DNA of 64,000 nt from Streptomyces malaysiensis subsp. samsunensis (GCF_024519315.1 NZ_JANIIC010000051.1:28010-92009), one strand, 5' to 3'. Positions 1 to 8,885 are shown, numbered from the stretch's first letter. Notes: generated from the sequence alone by a model not told the origin. A program made the numbers and translations.

Positions 1-1
1 C

Positions 2-169
2 GATGAGCGCATGGAGGAGCGCTCCCGCCGGGAGCCGGGGCAGGAGCAGCGCCGTGGTCGGCAGGGCGGACCGGAGGACCGCGGGGAGTCCCAGCGGATG
101 AGCCGTGAGCGCCGTCAGCAGGGCATGGGCGACGAGATGATGGACCAGGAGCCCTACGAGGAGATGTGA
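2..169 (+). CDS. C-terminal end of a hydrophilic protein (partial)
   Basis: An open frame enters from the left edge and stops at TGA 167-169, giving 55 residues. The sequence is almost entirely Arg, Glu, Gln, Asp, Gly and Met, with no hydrophobic stretch, and ends in EPYEEM. This looks like a charged, probably disordered tail of a soluble protein. The start lies outside the window and I do not recognise the family. It converges on the tricorn protease gene, with a strong hairpin between the two stop codons. Confidence 0.6.
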   Translation, partial: DERMEERSRREPGQEQRRGRQGGPEDRGESQRMSRERRQQGMGDEMMDQEPYEEM

Positions 170-180
170 CCCGCCGGGGC

Positions 181-219
181 GGGGGCGCGTCCCAAGGCCG
201 GCCTTGGGGACACGCCCCC
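181..219. terminator. Hairpin terminator between convergent genes
   Basis: The arms 181-197 and 202-219 pair over about 16 bp (GGGGGCG, then GTCCCAAGG, against the complement) around a CCGG loop, with one small bulge. It sits between two convergent stops and can serve both strands. There is no T-tract, as is usual in Streptomyces. Confidence 0.6.
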
Positions 220-295
220 GCGCCCGCCCCTGCCTACCCGCCCTCCGCCCGTCCGCCCTCCGTCTGCCCGCCCCCGCCCGCCTGCTTCCGCCTGC

Positions 296-3200
296 CTATT
301 TCCCCCCGCGTGGCGGCAGTTGGGGCCGGCGCAGATCGGGGACGCCCGAGTAGTCCGGCGGAGCCGCGGCCGGGTGCCGTTCCAGCAGATCGAGCGCCGT
401 ACGGACGGCGACCCCCAGCTGCGGATGGCGGCCCTCCGCCCAGTCCACGGGGGAGCGCGGCGCCTCGATGTCCGGTTCCACGCCGTGGTTCTCCACGCTC
501 CAGCCGTAGGCGTCGAACCACGCGGCGTTCATCGGCACCGTGATCGACGTACCGTCGCCCAGGCGGTGACGGCCGGTCATCCCGACCACCCCGCCCCAGG
601 TGCGCAGCCCCACCACCGGCCCGATGCCCTGGATCTTGAAGGCCGCGGTGATCATGTCGCCGTCGGAGGAGGTCATCTCGTCGGCGACGGCGACGATCGG
701 CCCACGCGGCGCGTTGCTCGAGTACGACACGGGCTGGGCGTTGCGGGTGAGGTCCCAGCCCATGACCTTGCGGGTGAGCTTCTCCACCACCAACTCGCTG
801 ATGTTGCCGCCCGCGTTGCCCCGGACGTCCACGATCAGCGCGGGCAGTGACATCTCGCGGCGCAGATCGCGGTTGAACTGCGCCCAGCCGGAGCCGCCCA
901 TATCGGGGATGTGGAGATAGCCGCACCGCCCGCCGCTCAACTCCCGCACCACGGCCCGGCGCTGGGCGACCCAGTCCTGATAGCGCAGCGGCCGGTCGTC
1001 GATCAGCGGGGAGACCGCGACCCGGCGCGGCGGCCCGTCGCCGTCCTGCGGTTCGAAGGTCAGCTCCACCGTCGTGCCGCCCGCGGCGGTCAGCAGGGGA
1101 TACGGACCGGCCACCGGGTCCACCGGACGCCCGTCGACATGGGTGAGGACGGCGCCGTCCCGGATGCCCAGACCGGCCAGCGGTGAGCGGGCCCGGGAGT
1201 CGGAGGACTCACCGGGCAGGATGCGGGCCACCGCCCAGCGGCCGTCCTTGGTGCGGATGAGGTTGGCGCCGAGCAGTCCGATGGGGCGCTGGTAGTGGGA
1301 CGGTCCCTCGTTGCGGCGCGCGGCGCTGACGTAGGCGTGGGAGGTGCCCAGTTCGCCGAGGGTCTCGCGGAGCAGATCGGCGAACTCGTCGGGCGAGGCG
1401 ACCCGTTCGACCAGCGGGCGGTACTGGTCGAGCACCCCGTCCCAGTCGACACCGCACATCCCCGGGTCCCAGTAGAAGTGCCGGGTGATGCGCCCGGCCT
1501 CGTCGTACGCCTGCCGCCACTCGGCCGCCGGATCGGCGGTGTGCTGGATCCGCCGCATGTCGATATGGACGGTGGAGTCGCTGTCGGCGGTGTCGGTGGC
1601 GGGCACCGCGCGCAGATCGCCGTCGTCGTAGACCACCAGCCGGGTGCCGTCGCCGCTGACCACGAACCAGTCCAGGTCGCTGGTGAGTTCGGTCCGCTTG
1701 GCCTTGGCCAGGTCGAAGTGTTCGAGGGTGGGGCGGCCGGAGGTCTCGGCCGGGTTGGCGAACGTCTCGCCGAGCGCGCCCGAGATCGGCCAGCGCAGCC
1801 ACACCAGTCCGCCGCCGCTGACCGGGCGCAGCGAGGAGTACTTGGACGCGGACACCGGGAAGACCGTGACCCGGCTGGCCAGCCCCTCCACCTCGACCGT
1901 CACCGTGCCGTCGCCCTCGCCCCCGCTGATGTCCGGGTCCAGCCCGCCGGCGGCCGGGCGCCCCTCGGGGGAGAGCGCGAAGGGCGAGGGGGTGGCGGAG
2001 GACAGCGGTACGAGATAGGGGCGGCAGCCCAGCGGGAAGGAGAGGTCGCCGGTGTGCACGTCGTAGACGGGGTCGAAGCCGCGCCAGGAGAGGAAGGCGA
2101 GATAGCGGCCGTCGCTGGTGAAGACCGGCTCCTCGTCCTCGAACCGCCCGTTGGTCACCTCCACTATGGTCCGGTCGGCCAGCCGCGCGATCTTGATCGA
2201 GCGCAGGGTGCGGCCTATTCCGGGGTGGGACCAGGCGAGCCAGGCCGAGTCGGGGGAGAAGGCCAGGTCGCCCACCGGGCCGTTGTCCGACCGGATCAGC
2301 TCGGTGACCTCGCCGTCCCCCTCGGGGGAGGTGTCCACCAGCAGCAGCCGTCCGTCGCCCGCGGCCACCGCGAGCCGGTCGCCGTCCGGTGAGGACTCCA
2401 GCTCACCCACCCGCCCCAGCAGCCCGGCGGCCAGCCGGCGCGGTTCGCCTGGGTCGCCGGCCCGGGGCAGATGCGCTGTCTCGATGGCGTCCTCGCCCTC
2501 CGCGTCGGTGAGGTACGCGACCCGGCCGGTGGAGCCCAGCATCACGGGCAGCCGCACCCGGACGCCCGGGGTGTCGGCGAGGGTGCGGGCGGGGCCGTCG
2601 CGGTGGGTGAGCCAATACAGGCTGGAGCGGACGCACACCGCGCTGCCCCGGCCCGTGGTGTCCACCGACAGCGAGTCGATGTGCGAGGCGGCCGGCACCT
2701 GGTAGGGCCGCCGGCCGGTCCGCGCCCCGCCCAGCCGTACGTCCAGCTTGCGCGGTTCGCCGTCCGGGCCCAGGTCGTCCACCAGCCACAGCTCGCCCGC
2801 GCATTGGTAGACGACGCGGGAGCCGTCGGTCGAGGCGTGCCGTGCGTAGAAGTCGGCGTGGTCGGTGTGGCGGCGCAGATCGGAGCCGTCGGGCAGACAG
2901 GAGTAGAGGTTGCCGATGCCCTCGTGGTCGGAGAGGAAGGCGATCCGGCCGCCGACGAACATCGCCGCGTCCAGATGGCCGTTCAGCTCCGCCATGAGCC
3001 GGGTGCCGTGCAGCCACAGCCGGCCGGTCGCCCCGCCCCGGTAGCGCTTCCAGGTGGCGGGCTCATGCGGCGGTTTGCCGGTCAGCAGCAGGGTGCGGCG
3101 CTCACCGTCGAGGTCGGCCACGGCGATGTCGGACACCGGCCCCCAGGGCAGCCGCCCGCCGGGGCTGCCGTCGGTGGGCAGGCTGTAGGCCCAGGAGAAA

Positions 3201-3586
3201 TGTGAGAACGGCTGCTCATGGGAGGAGACCGCGAGGATCTGGGAGGCGCCGTCCTGGTCCGGCGGGCTCCAGCCGCAGACCTGGGCGTCCGTACTGCCCC
3301 AGTAGGTCAGCCGGCGGGCCCGGCCGCCGGTCACGGGGACGAGATAGATCTCCGGGTCGAGGCTGCGCCAGGTGGTGAACGCGATCTGTGAGCCGTCGGG
3401 GGAGAAGCGGGCGGGGCCCACGCGCGTACGGTCCACGGTCAGCCGCCAGGCCCGCCCGGGTGATCCACCGGGCGCGGTCAGCGGGGCGACCCACAGATCG
3501 TCCTCGGCCGCGAAGCACAGCAAGTCGCCGTGCAGATGCGGAAATCGCAGGTACGCCAGGTCGTCGTCGCATGCGTAAGGCTCCAC
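296..3586 (-). CDS. Tricorn-type protease, S41 family
   Basis: A protein of about 1,096 residues matching tricorn protease in length and layout. The N-terminal half is a series of WD/PD40-like beta-propeller blades (repeated SPDG, W-S-P and YL-x-F patterns). A linker and PDZ-like segment follow, then a C-terminal S41 core with DVRGNAGGN and a likely nucleophile serine in the MTSSDGDM segment. Family members are cytoplasmic serine proteases that trim peptides released by the proteasome. The open frame runs up to 3907, but that part overlaps the divergent TetR gene in antisense. I chose GTG 3586 because homologues begin just before the YLRFPHLHGD segment. The Shine-Dalgarno there is poorly spaced, so the start is uncertain by a few codons. 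It may share an operator region with the TetR gene. Confidence 0.88.
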   Translation of the reverse strand: MEPYACDDDLAYLRFPHLHGDLLCFAAEDDLWVAPLTAPGGSPGRAWRLTVDRTRVGPARFSPDGSQIAFTTWRSLDPEIYLVPVTGGRARRLTYWGSTDAQVCGWSPPDQDGASQILAVSSHEQPFSHFSWAYSLPTDGSPGGRLPWGPVSDIAVADLDGERRTLLLTGKPPHEPATWKRYRGGATGRLWLHGTRLMAELNGHLDAAMFVGGRIAFLSDHEGIGNLYSCLPDGSDLRRHTDHADFYARHASTDGSRVVYQCAGELWLVDDLGPDGEPRKLDVRLGGARTGRRPYQVPAASHIDSLSVDTTGRGSAVCVRSSLYWLTHRDGPARTLADTPGVRVRLPVMLGSTGRVAYLTDAEGEDAIETAHLPRAGDPGEPRRLAAGLLGRVGELESSPDGDRLAVAAGDGRLLLVDTSPEGDGEVTELIRSDNGPVGDLAFSPDSAWLAWSHPGIGRTLRSIKIARLADRTIVEVTNGRFEDEEPVFTSDGRYLAFLSWRGFDPVYDVHTGDLSFPLGCRPYLVPLSSATPSPFALSPEGRPAAGGLDPDISGGEGDGTVTVEVEGLASRVTVFPVSASKYSSLRPVSGGGLVWLRWPISGALGETFANPAETSGRPTLEHFDLAKAKRTELTSDLDWFVVSGDGTRLVVYDDGDLRAVPATDTADSDSTVHIDMRRIQHTADPAAEWRQAYDEAGRITRHFYWDPGMCGVDWDGVLDQYRPLVERVASPDEFADLLRETLGELGTSHAYVSAARRNEGPSHYQRPIGLLGANLIRTKDGRWAVARILPGESSDSRARSPLAGLGIRDGAVLTHVDGRPVDPVAGPYPLLTAAGGTTVELTFEPQDGDGPPRRVAVSPLIDDRPLRYQDWVAQRRAVVRELSGGRCGYLHIPDMGGSGWAQFNRDLRREMSLPALIVDVRGNAGGNISELVVEKLTRKVMGWDLTRNAQPVSYSSNAPRGPIVAVADEMTSSDGDMITAAFKIQGIGPVVGLRTWGGVVGMTGRHRLGDGTSITVPMNAAWFDAYGWSVENHGVEPDIEAPRSPVDWAEGRHPQLGVAVRTALDLLERHPAAAPPDYSGVPDLRRPQLPPRGGK

Positions 3587-3647
3587 CCACCTATGTTTTC
3601 GGGCTACGCCATTCGGAGCAACTCGGTTGTGTGACCGAGACCACGAG

Positions 3648-3665
3648 CGAAACGGCCTAGTTTCG
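3648..3665. promoter_or_regulatory. TetR operator-like inverted repeat (distal)
   Basis: CGAAAC, six bases, GTTTCG: perfect 6-bp arms with the same half-site as the palindrome at 3693-3707. It lies in the divergent gap between the tricorn protease and the TetR gene. Probable second binding site of that TetR protein. Confidence 0.5.
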
Positions 3666-3692
3666 ATAGCGCCGGGCGTATGCTGGAGGAGT

Positions 3693-3707
3693 ACGAAACC
3701 GTTTCGT
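3693..3707. promoter_or_regulatory. TetR operator-like palindrome (proximal)
   Basis: ACGAAAC-C-GTTTCGT is a perfect 7+1+7 palindrome that ends 3 bp before the GGAGGGAGG Shine-Dalgarno of the TetR gene. Its half-site is shared with the repeat at 3648-3665. The position suits autorepression. Confidence 0.65.
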
Positions 3708-3728
3708 TCGGAGGGAGGCGACGTGCCC

Positions 3729-4346
3729 ATGCGGACCACGGACCGGCCGACGGAGGACCGGGACACCGCCCGGGTGCGCCGCAGCAGGCTCTCCCCGGAG
3801 CGTGAGCGGGAGTTGCACGAGGCGGTGCTGGAGCTGCTCGGCGAGGTCGGATACGACGGTCTGACGATGGACGCCGTCGCGGCCCGTACGCGATCCAGCA
3901 AGGCCACGCTCTACCGCCAGTGGAAAGGCAAGCCGCAGCTGGTCGCGACCGCGCTGCGCCATACCAAGCCCGTTCTGCTCGAGGGTATCGACACCGGATC
4001 GCTCCGCGGTGATCTGCGGGAGATCGTGCGGTGTTCGGAGCAAGCCCATGAGCGGGACTCCGGCCTGATGAGGGGACTCGCCCACGCAAGTCACGACAAT
4101 CCGGACCTTCACGAGGCCCTGCGAGAGTTGTTGATCTACCCCGAGATCGACGCGCTCAATGTGCTGCTGAGGCGCGCCGTCGACCGGGGCGAAATCGCCC
4201 CGGACCGGCCCGCCTTGAACTACGTCGTGCACATGGTGTGCGGCGCGTTCATCGCCCGACCGCTCGTCGAGGGCCGGCAGCCGGACCAGACGTATCTCCT
4301 GGAGTACATCGACGCCGTGATCCTCCCCGCGCTCGGCGCCGCATAG
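3729..4346 (+). CDS. TetR-family repressor upstream of MmpL transporter
   Basis: 205 residues. The N-terminal TetR_N domain (about residues 15-65) has the helix-turn-helix TMDAVAARTRSSKATLYRQW, followed by an all-helical ligand/dimer domain of the TetR_C type. GGAGG at 3714-3718 precedes ATG 3729 by 10 bases; GTG 3723 is an alternative start two codons upstream. Two GAAAC/GTTTC inverted repeats lie directly upstream. The MmpL transporter gene starts 139 bp downstream in the same direction, so the likely role is autorepression and control of that exporter, and perhaps of the divergent protease. Inducer unknown. Confidence 0.85.
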   Translation: MRTTDRPTEDRDTARVRRSRLSPERERELHEAVLELLGEVGYDGLTMDAVAARTRSSKATLYRQWKGKPQLVATALRHTKPVLLEGIDTGSLRGDLREIVRCSEQAHERDSGLMRGLAHASHDNPDLHEALRELLIYPEIDALNVLLRRAVDRGEIAPDRPALNYVVHMVCGAFIARPLVEGRQPDQTYLLEYIDAVILPALGAA

Positions 4347-4485
4347 CCCTTCCCTCTCCTCACCACCCCCCACTCCCTGATCCCCGCACAACCGCATAAG
4401 GCCCCGGCCGGCGCGCCGCTCTCGTCGCCGGTTCGGTCACCCATCCCTGCCCAGTGCCATACAACCGACGGGAGCACCCCTTCTC

Positions 4486-6744
4486 GTGGCCACCTTCCTC
4501 TATAAACTCGGCCGATTCGCCTTCCGGCGACGCGGCTTCGTCGCCCTGATATGGGTGGCGCTGCTCGCGGTCGCGGGCGTCGGCGCCGCCACCGCCTCCC
4601 AGCCCGCCAACGACAGCTTCTCCATCCCCGGCACCGAGGCCCAGAAGGCATTCGACCTGCTGGAGCAGCGGTTCCCGGGGGGGAACGCGGACGGCGCCAC
4701 CGCCCGTGTGGTCTTCCGCGCCCCGAGCGGTGAGAAGATGACCGACCCGGCGAACAAGGCGGTGGTCACCAAGACCGTCGCCGAGCTCCAGGCCGGCTCT
4801 CCGCAGATCGCCTCGGTCGCCGACCCGTACCAGGCCCACGCCGTCAGCAAGGACGGCTCCACGGCGTACATCCTGACCAGCTACAAGGTCAACGCCATGG
4901 AGCTGAAGGACGCCGCGAAGGACGGTCTGAAGGAAGCGGGGGAGAAGGCCGAGAAGTCGGGTCTGACGGTGCAGATCGGGGGTGACGCGCTCCAGGAGAT
5001 GCCCGAGACCGGCTCCACCGAGATCATCGGCATCGCGATCTCCGCGGTCGTGCTCGCCATCACCTTCGGCTCGCTGGTCGCTGCCGGACTGCCGCTGCTC
5101 ACCGCGCTCATCGGCGTCGGCATCGGCATCTCGTCGATCACCGCGCTGGCCACCACGCTGGGGCTGTCCACCACCACCTCCACGCTGGCGATGATGATCG
5201 GCCTCGCGGTCGGCATCGACTACGCGCTCTTCATCGTCTCCCGCTACCGCGCGGAGCTGATGGAGGGACGGGACCGGGAGGAAGCCGCCGGACGTGCCGT
5301 GGGCACCGCGGGCTCCGCGGTCGTCTTCGCCGGCCTCACGGTGGTCATCGCGCTGGTCGGCCTCGCCGTCGTCAACATCCCGATGCTGACCAAGATGGGC
5401 TTCGCCGCGGCCGGTACGGTCGTCATAGCCGTCCTCATCGCGATCAGCCTCATCCCGGCGGTGCTGGGCTTCGCGGGCAAGCGGGTGTTCGGGCGCAGGG
5501 CGCGCCGGCGGCTTGAGGAGCGCGCGGCGGCGGCCGCCGCGGGCGGCTCGCAGACCTCCGAGGAGAAGCCCAACATGGGCACCCGCTGGGCCCGCTTCGT
5601 GCTGCGTCGCCCGCTGATGGTGCTCCTGGTGGCCGTGCTCGGCCTCGGTGCGGCCGCCGTGCCCGCCGTCAGCCTGGAACTCGGTCTGCCGGACGACGGT
5701 TCGCAGCCGGTCAGCAGCCAGAAGCGCCAGGCGTACGACATGATCTCCGAGGGCTTCGGCCCCGGCTCCAATGGTCCGCTGATGGTGGTCGTCGACGCCA
5801 AGGGCAGCGATGACGCCAGGGGCGCGGCCGAGCGGGTCCGCAAGACCATCACCGGTCTGGACGGGGTGGCGGCGGTCAGCCCGGCCACGTTCAACAGGGC
5901 CGGTGACACCGCGACGCTCAGCGTCATCTCCAAGTACAAGCCGAGCAGCATCGACACCGAGAACCTGGTCGGTGACATCCGGGACGAGGCGAGCGGCTTC
6001 AAGTCCGACACCGGTGCCGAGGTGCTGGTGACCGGCCAGACGGCGATGAACATCGACATCTCGCAGAAGCTCAACGACGCGCTGGTGCCCTATCTGGTGC
6101 TTGTCGTCGGACTGGCCTTCCTGCTGCTGATGGTCGTCTTCCGGTCCGTGCTGGTCCCGCTCAAGGCGGCGCTCGGCTTCCTGCTCTCCGTCGTCGCCGC
6201 GCTCGGCGCGGTGGTCGCGGTCTTCCAGTGGGGCTGGCTGTCGGATCTGTTCGGCGTCGAGGAGACCGGCCCGATCATGAGCATGATGCCGATCTTCATG
6301 ATCGGTGTGGTGTTCGGTCTGGCGATGGACTACGAGGTCTTCCTGGTGACCCGGATGCGGGAGGCGTTCGTCCATGGCGAGCGCCCCGGCCAGGCCATCG
6401 TCACCGGCTTCCGGCACGGCGCCCGGGTGGTCACCGCGGCCGCGGTCATCATGATCAGCGTCTTCGCCGGATTCATCGGCTCGTCCGAGTCGATGATCAA
6501 GATGATCGGCTTCGGCCTCGCCACCGCCGTTCTCTTCGACGCCTTCGTGGTGCGCATGGCCATCGTCCCGGCGGTTCTGGCGCTCCTCGGCAAGTCGGCC
6601 TGGTGGCTTCCGCGCTGGCTGGACAGGGCGCTGCCCAATGTGGACGTGGAGGGCGAGGGGCTGCGCAAGCAGCTCGAATCGGACCCCGCGACCCAGCGGC
6701 GCGACCGGGACTCCGACCCCGACGCGGAGCTGACTCGCGTCTGA
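4486..6744 (+). CDS. MMPL/RND-family membrane transporter
   Basis: 752 residues from GTG 4486. Two-fold RND layout: one N-terminal helix, a large extracytoplasmic loop, a helix bundle with VGIDYALFIVSRYR, then a repeat of the pattern ending with LAMDYEVFLVTRMRE. The two GxDY/MDY motifs are the proton-relay positions of MmpL proteins. About 12 transmembrane segments. These pumps export lipids or lipophilic drugs across the actinobacterial membrane. It follows a TetR gene with operator-like palindromes, so drug-inducible efflux is plausible; the substrate cannot be read from sequence. A perfect hairpin terminator follows. Confidence 0.9.
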   Translation: MATFLYKLGRFAFRRRGFVALIWVALLAVAGVGAATASQPANDSFSIPGTEAQKAFDLLEQRFPGGNADGATARVVFRAPSGEKMTDPANKAVVTKTVAELQAGSPQIASVADPYQAHAVSKDGSTAYILTSYKVNAMELKDAAKDGLKEAGEKAEKSGLTVQIGGDALQEMPETGSTEIIGIAISAVVLAITFGSLVAAGLPLLTALIGVGIGISSITALATTLGLSTTTSTLAMMIGLAVGIDYALFIVSRYRAELMEGRDREEAAGRAVGTAGSAVVFAGLTVVIALVGLAVVNIPMLTKMGFAAAGTVVIAVLIAISLIPAVLGFAGKRVFGRRARRRLEERAAAAAAGGSQTSEEKPNMGTRWARFVLRRPLMVLLVAVLGLGAAAVPAVSLELGLPDDGSQPVSSQKRQAYDMISEGFGPGSNGPLMVVVDAKGSDDARGAAERVRKTITGLDGVAAVSPATFNRAGDTATLSVISKYKPSSIDTENLVGDIRDEASGFKSDTGAEVLVTGQTAMNIDISQKLNDALVPYLVLVVGLAFLLLMVVFRSVLVPLKAALGFLLSVVAALGAVVAVFQWGWLSDLFGVEETGPIMSMMPIFMIGVVFGLAMDYEVFLVTRMREAFVHGERPGQAIVTGFRHGARVVTAAAVIMISVFAGFIGSSESMIKMIGFGLATAVLFDAFVVRMAIVPAVLALLGKSAWWLPRWLDRALPNVDVEGEGLRKQLESDPATQRRDRDSDPDAELTRV

Positions 6745-6779
6745 TCCGCGTCTGACACCCGGAGTCACGCTTCGGGCCC

Positions 6780-6813
6780 GACGGCGGCCTTCCGATCCCG
6801 GAAGGCCGCCGTC
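6780..6813. terminator. Hairpin terminator (mmpL / tetR, convergent)
   Basis: GACGGCGGCCTTCC, six-base loop, perfect complement (arms 6780-6793 and 6800-6813). Located between the stops of the MmpL gene and the convergent TetR gene. Confidence 0.8.
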
Positions 6814-6867
6814 GGCGCGTTCAGGCTTCCGCCGCGTCACCACCGCGTCGGGTGGTGAGCTCCAGCC

Positions 6868-7476
6868 TCACGCCTTCAGCGCGGCGATGATCTTGTCGGT
6901 AAGGCGTTCGGCGTAGTCGTCGTCCACGGGGGTCCTGATCACGGCCAGCCGCCAGTACGTCGGGCTGACCAGGAAGTCCAGACAGAGTTCGAGGTCGGTG
7001 TCCTCGGGCAACTCACCGCGCTCGACGGCCCGTTGCAGGATCTGGGCGACGTTCTCGCGCCGGGGGTCGCGAATGCCCGTCAGCAGGGCGTCGGCGAGTT
7101 CGGCGTTGCGCGATCCCTCGGCCAGCAGATCGGGAACGATGCGGGAGGCCAGGGGGTGGCTCAGGGCGGCCATGGTGTCGCGGACGAACTGGGCGACGTC
7201 CTCCCGCAGGCTTCCCCGGTCGGGGGCGCGTACGAACGCCGTCGCGGCCCTCGCGGTGAGTTCGATGGTCATGGCCTGCTTCGAGGGCCAGCGGCGGTAG
7301 ACGGCGGCCTTGCCGGCGCCCGCCCGGCGCGCGACGGCCTCGATGGACAACTTCCCGTAGCCGACCGCGGCGAGTTCCTCGAAGAAGGCGGCCTCCAGGG
7401 CCCGCGTCAGATCTCCCTGGAGGACGGGGCCGCCGGGCGGGCGCTTGCCGGCGGGTGCGCCGATATTGGTGTCCAT
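6868..7476 (-). CDS. TetR-family repressor divergent from hydrolase
   Basis: 202 residues. The helix-turn-helix region carries LSIEAVARRAGAGKAAVYRRW (about residues 40-60), followed by a TetR_C domain resembling regulators of small-molecule response genes. It reads away from the alpha/beta hydrolase at 7581. The 104-bp gap holds two copies of a long palindrome, one ending 17 bp before the hydrolase start. The simplest reading is a local repressor of itself and the hydrolase, relieved by a hydrolase substrate. Confidence 0.87.
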   Translation of the reverse strand: MDTNIGAPAGKRPPGGPVLQGDLTRALEAAFFEELAAVGYGKLSIEAVARRAGAGKAAVYRRWPSKQAMTIELTARAATAFVRAPDRGSLREDVAQFVRDTMAALSHPLASRIVPDLLAEGSRNAELADALLTGIRDPRRENVAQILQRAVERGELPEDTDLELCLDFLVSPTYWRLAVIRTPVDDDYAERLTDKIIAALKA

Positions 7477-7490
7477 GAGGCGATCGTACG

Positions 7491-7513
7491 CGAGACGGAA
7501 CGGTTGCGTCTCG
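7491..7513. promoter_or_regulatory. Near-perfect 23-bp palindrome, TetR operator copy 1
   Basis: Arms CGAGACGGAAC and GTTGCGTCTCG around a central G, with a single mismatch. It shares the ACGGAAC-G-GTT core with the palindrome at 7544-7564 and lies just upstream of the TetR start at 7476. Confidence 0.7.
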
Positions 7514-7543
7514 ACTGTCGCCAGGAGTACGGTCGACTCTGTC

Positions 7544-7564
7544 GATACGGAACGGTTCCGTATC
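7544..7564. promoter_or_regulatory. Perfect 21-bp palindrome, TetR operator copy 2
   Basis: GATACGGAAC-G-GTTCCGTATC in 10+1+10 form, perfect. It ends 16 bp before the hydrolase ATG and 5 bp before its GGAGGTGATCTC Shine-Dalgarno region, so bound repressor would block transcription. Confidence 0.75.
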
Positions 7565-7580
7565 GGCTGGAGGTGATCTC

Positions 7581-8801
7581 ATGAAGTTCCTCTTCGACGA
7601 TGAGTCCTTCTCCTTCGAAGCGCTGCGCGCGGCCGGGTTCGCCAACTACGGCGGCGCCGACCTGGGCGAAGTCATCGCCACCGCCCGGAACATCGCGGAG
7701 GGCGACGAGGAGGGCTGGCACCGGGCATGGAAGGCGACCGCCGAGCGGGTCGAGGCCATCGGGCGGCAGTCGCTGGCCGACGGGCACCGGGTGAGCGCCC
7801 GCGAGGCGCTGCTGCGGGCGTCGAACTACTACCGCACGGCCGAGTTCTTCCTGCGCGAGAACCCCGCCACCGACCAGGAGGTCGCCCTGCTCTCCTCCCG
7901 CTCGCGCGACACCTTCGCGGCCGCCACCGGGCTCTTCGACACCCCCGTGGAGGCCGTGGCCATTCCCTACGAGAACACCACGCTGCCCGGTTATCTCTTC
8001 CTGGTCGACGACTCCGGCACCCCCCGCCCGACCGTCGTCTACACCAGCGGCTACGACTCCACCCTGGAGGAGTCCTATTTCGCCATCGCGGCCGCCGCAC
8101 TGCGGCGCGGCTACAACGTCCTGGCCTTCGACGGCCCGGGGCAGGGCGCCGCGCTGCGCGAGCAGCGGCTGGTCTTCCGCCCTGACTGGGAGGCCGTGAC
8201 GGTGCCCGTGATCGACTACGCGCTGGGCCGTCCCGAGATCGCCGACGACAAGATCGCCCTGTTCGGCTACAGCCTGGGTGGCTATCTCGTCGCACGCGGC
8301 GCGGCATTCGACCGCCGCATCGCCGCGCTGATCCTCGACGACGGCGTCCACGACTTCCACGCCGCCTTCGAGCGGATGCTCCCGCCCGCGCTGTACCGGT
8401 GGATCGAGGAGGAGCGCGACGACGTCGCCAACCCGGTCATGGCGATGCTGGCCACGGCCGGCACCCAGGTGCGCTGGGCGCTGCGCAACGGCGTCTGGGC
8501 CATGGGGGCCGCATCGTTCGCCGACCTCGTCCGCATGTCCCGCCGCTACACCCTGGCCGACAGCGCCGACCGCATCACGGCCCCCACGCTGATCATGGAC
8601 GCAGAGAACGACCAGTTCTTCAAGGGCCAGGCGGCCGAGGTCGAGAAGGCCCTCACCAACGCCCCCACCCGCCTCGTCACCCTCACGGAGGCCGAAGGGG
8701 CCGGTGAGCACTGCCACATGGGCGCGATGGGGCGGGCCCACCAGGTCATGTTCGACTGGCTCGACGCCACGCTGCCCACCGGGCTGCCCCGAGTCGCGTA
8801 G
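7581..8801 (+). CDS. Alpha/beta hydrolase, FrsA / pseudooxynicotine-hydrolase type
   Basis: 406 residues. The N-terminal ~130 residues are a helical cap. The catalytic domain has the nucleophile elbow GYSLGG with Ser231, an aspartate near LIMDAEND and a late histidine in GEHCHMG, so the Ser-Asp-His triad is visible. This build (helical cap before the hydrolase core) matches FrsA and 2,6-dihydroxypseudooxynicotine hydrolase relatives; the substrate is unknown. The Shine-Dalgarno GGAGGTGATC is near-perfect. The TAG stop lies inside the first unit of a 25-bp tandem repeat. The divergent TetR gene and its palindromes suggest inducible expression. Confidence 0.85.
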   Translation: MKFLFDDESFSFEALRAAGFANYGGADLGEVIATARNIAEGDEEGWHRAWKATAERVEAIGRQSLADGHRVSAREALLRASNYYRTAEFFLRENPATDQEVALLSSRSRDTFAAATGLFDTPVEAVAIPYENTTLPGYLFLVDDSGTPRPTVVYTSGYDSTLEESYFAIAAAALRRGYNVLAFDGPGQGAALREQRLVFRPDWEAVTVPVIDYALGRPEIADDKIALFGYSLGGYLVARGAAFDRRIAALILDDGVHDFHAAFERMLPPALYRWIEEERDDVANPVMAMLATAGTQVRWALRNGVWAMGAASFADLVRMSRRYTLADSADRITAPTLIMDAENDQFFKGQAAEVEKALTNAPTRLVTLTEAEGAGEHCHMGAMGRAHQVMFDWLDATLPTGLPRVA

Positions 8802-8847
8802 CGGCGACTCCGTACGGGAATCGTAGCGGCGACTCCGTACGGGAATC
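8798..8847. repeat. 25-bp tandem duplication across the hydrolase stop codon
   Basis: Two identical 25-bp units (8798-8822 and 8823-8847) begin GTAGCGGCGACTCC. The first contains the hydrolase stop codon, so the duplication copied the 3' end of the gene into the gap. Confidence 0.85.
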
Positions 8848-8868
8848 CGATTCGCGGCGTAGGCGCTC

Positions 8869-8885
8869 TTGCGAACGACTTGCAG
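8869..8885. promoter_or_regulatory. Putative Nur (nickel) box before the metal transporter
   Basis: TTGCGA-ACGAC-TTGCAG fits the direct-repeat form TTGCAA-N5-TTGCAA known for the Streptomyces nickel regulator Nur at 10 of 12 positions. It lies 52 bp before the CbiM-type start, a suitable place for repression. No cobalamin-riboswitch landmarks are visible here. Confidence 0.45.

Noticed and set aside
3587..3907. N-terminal extension of the tricorn protease
   Set aside because: These codons are antisense to the TetR gene and cover its operators.
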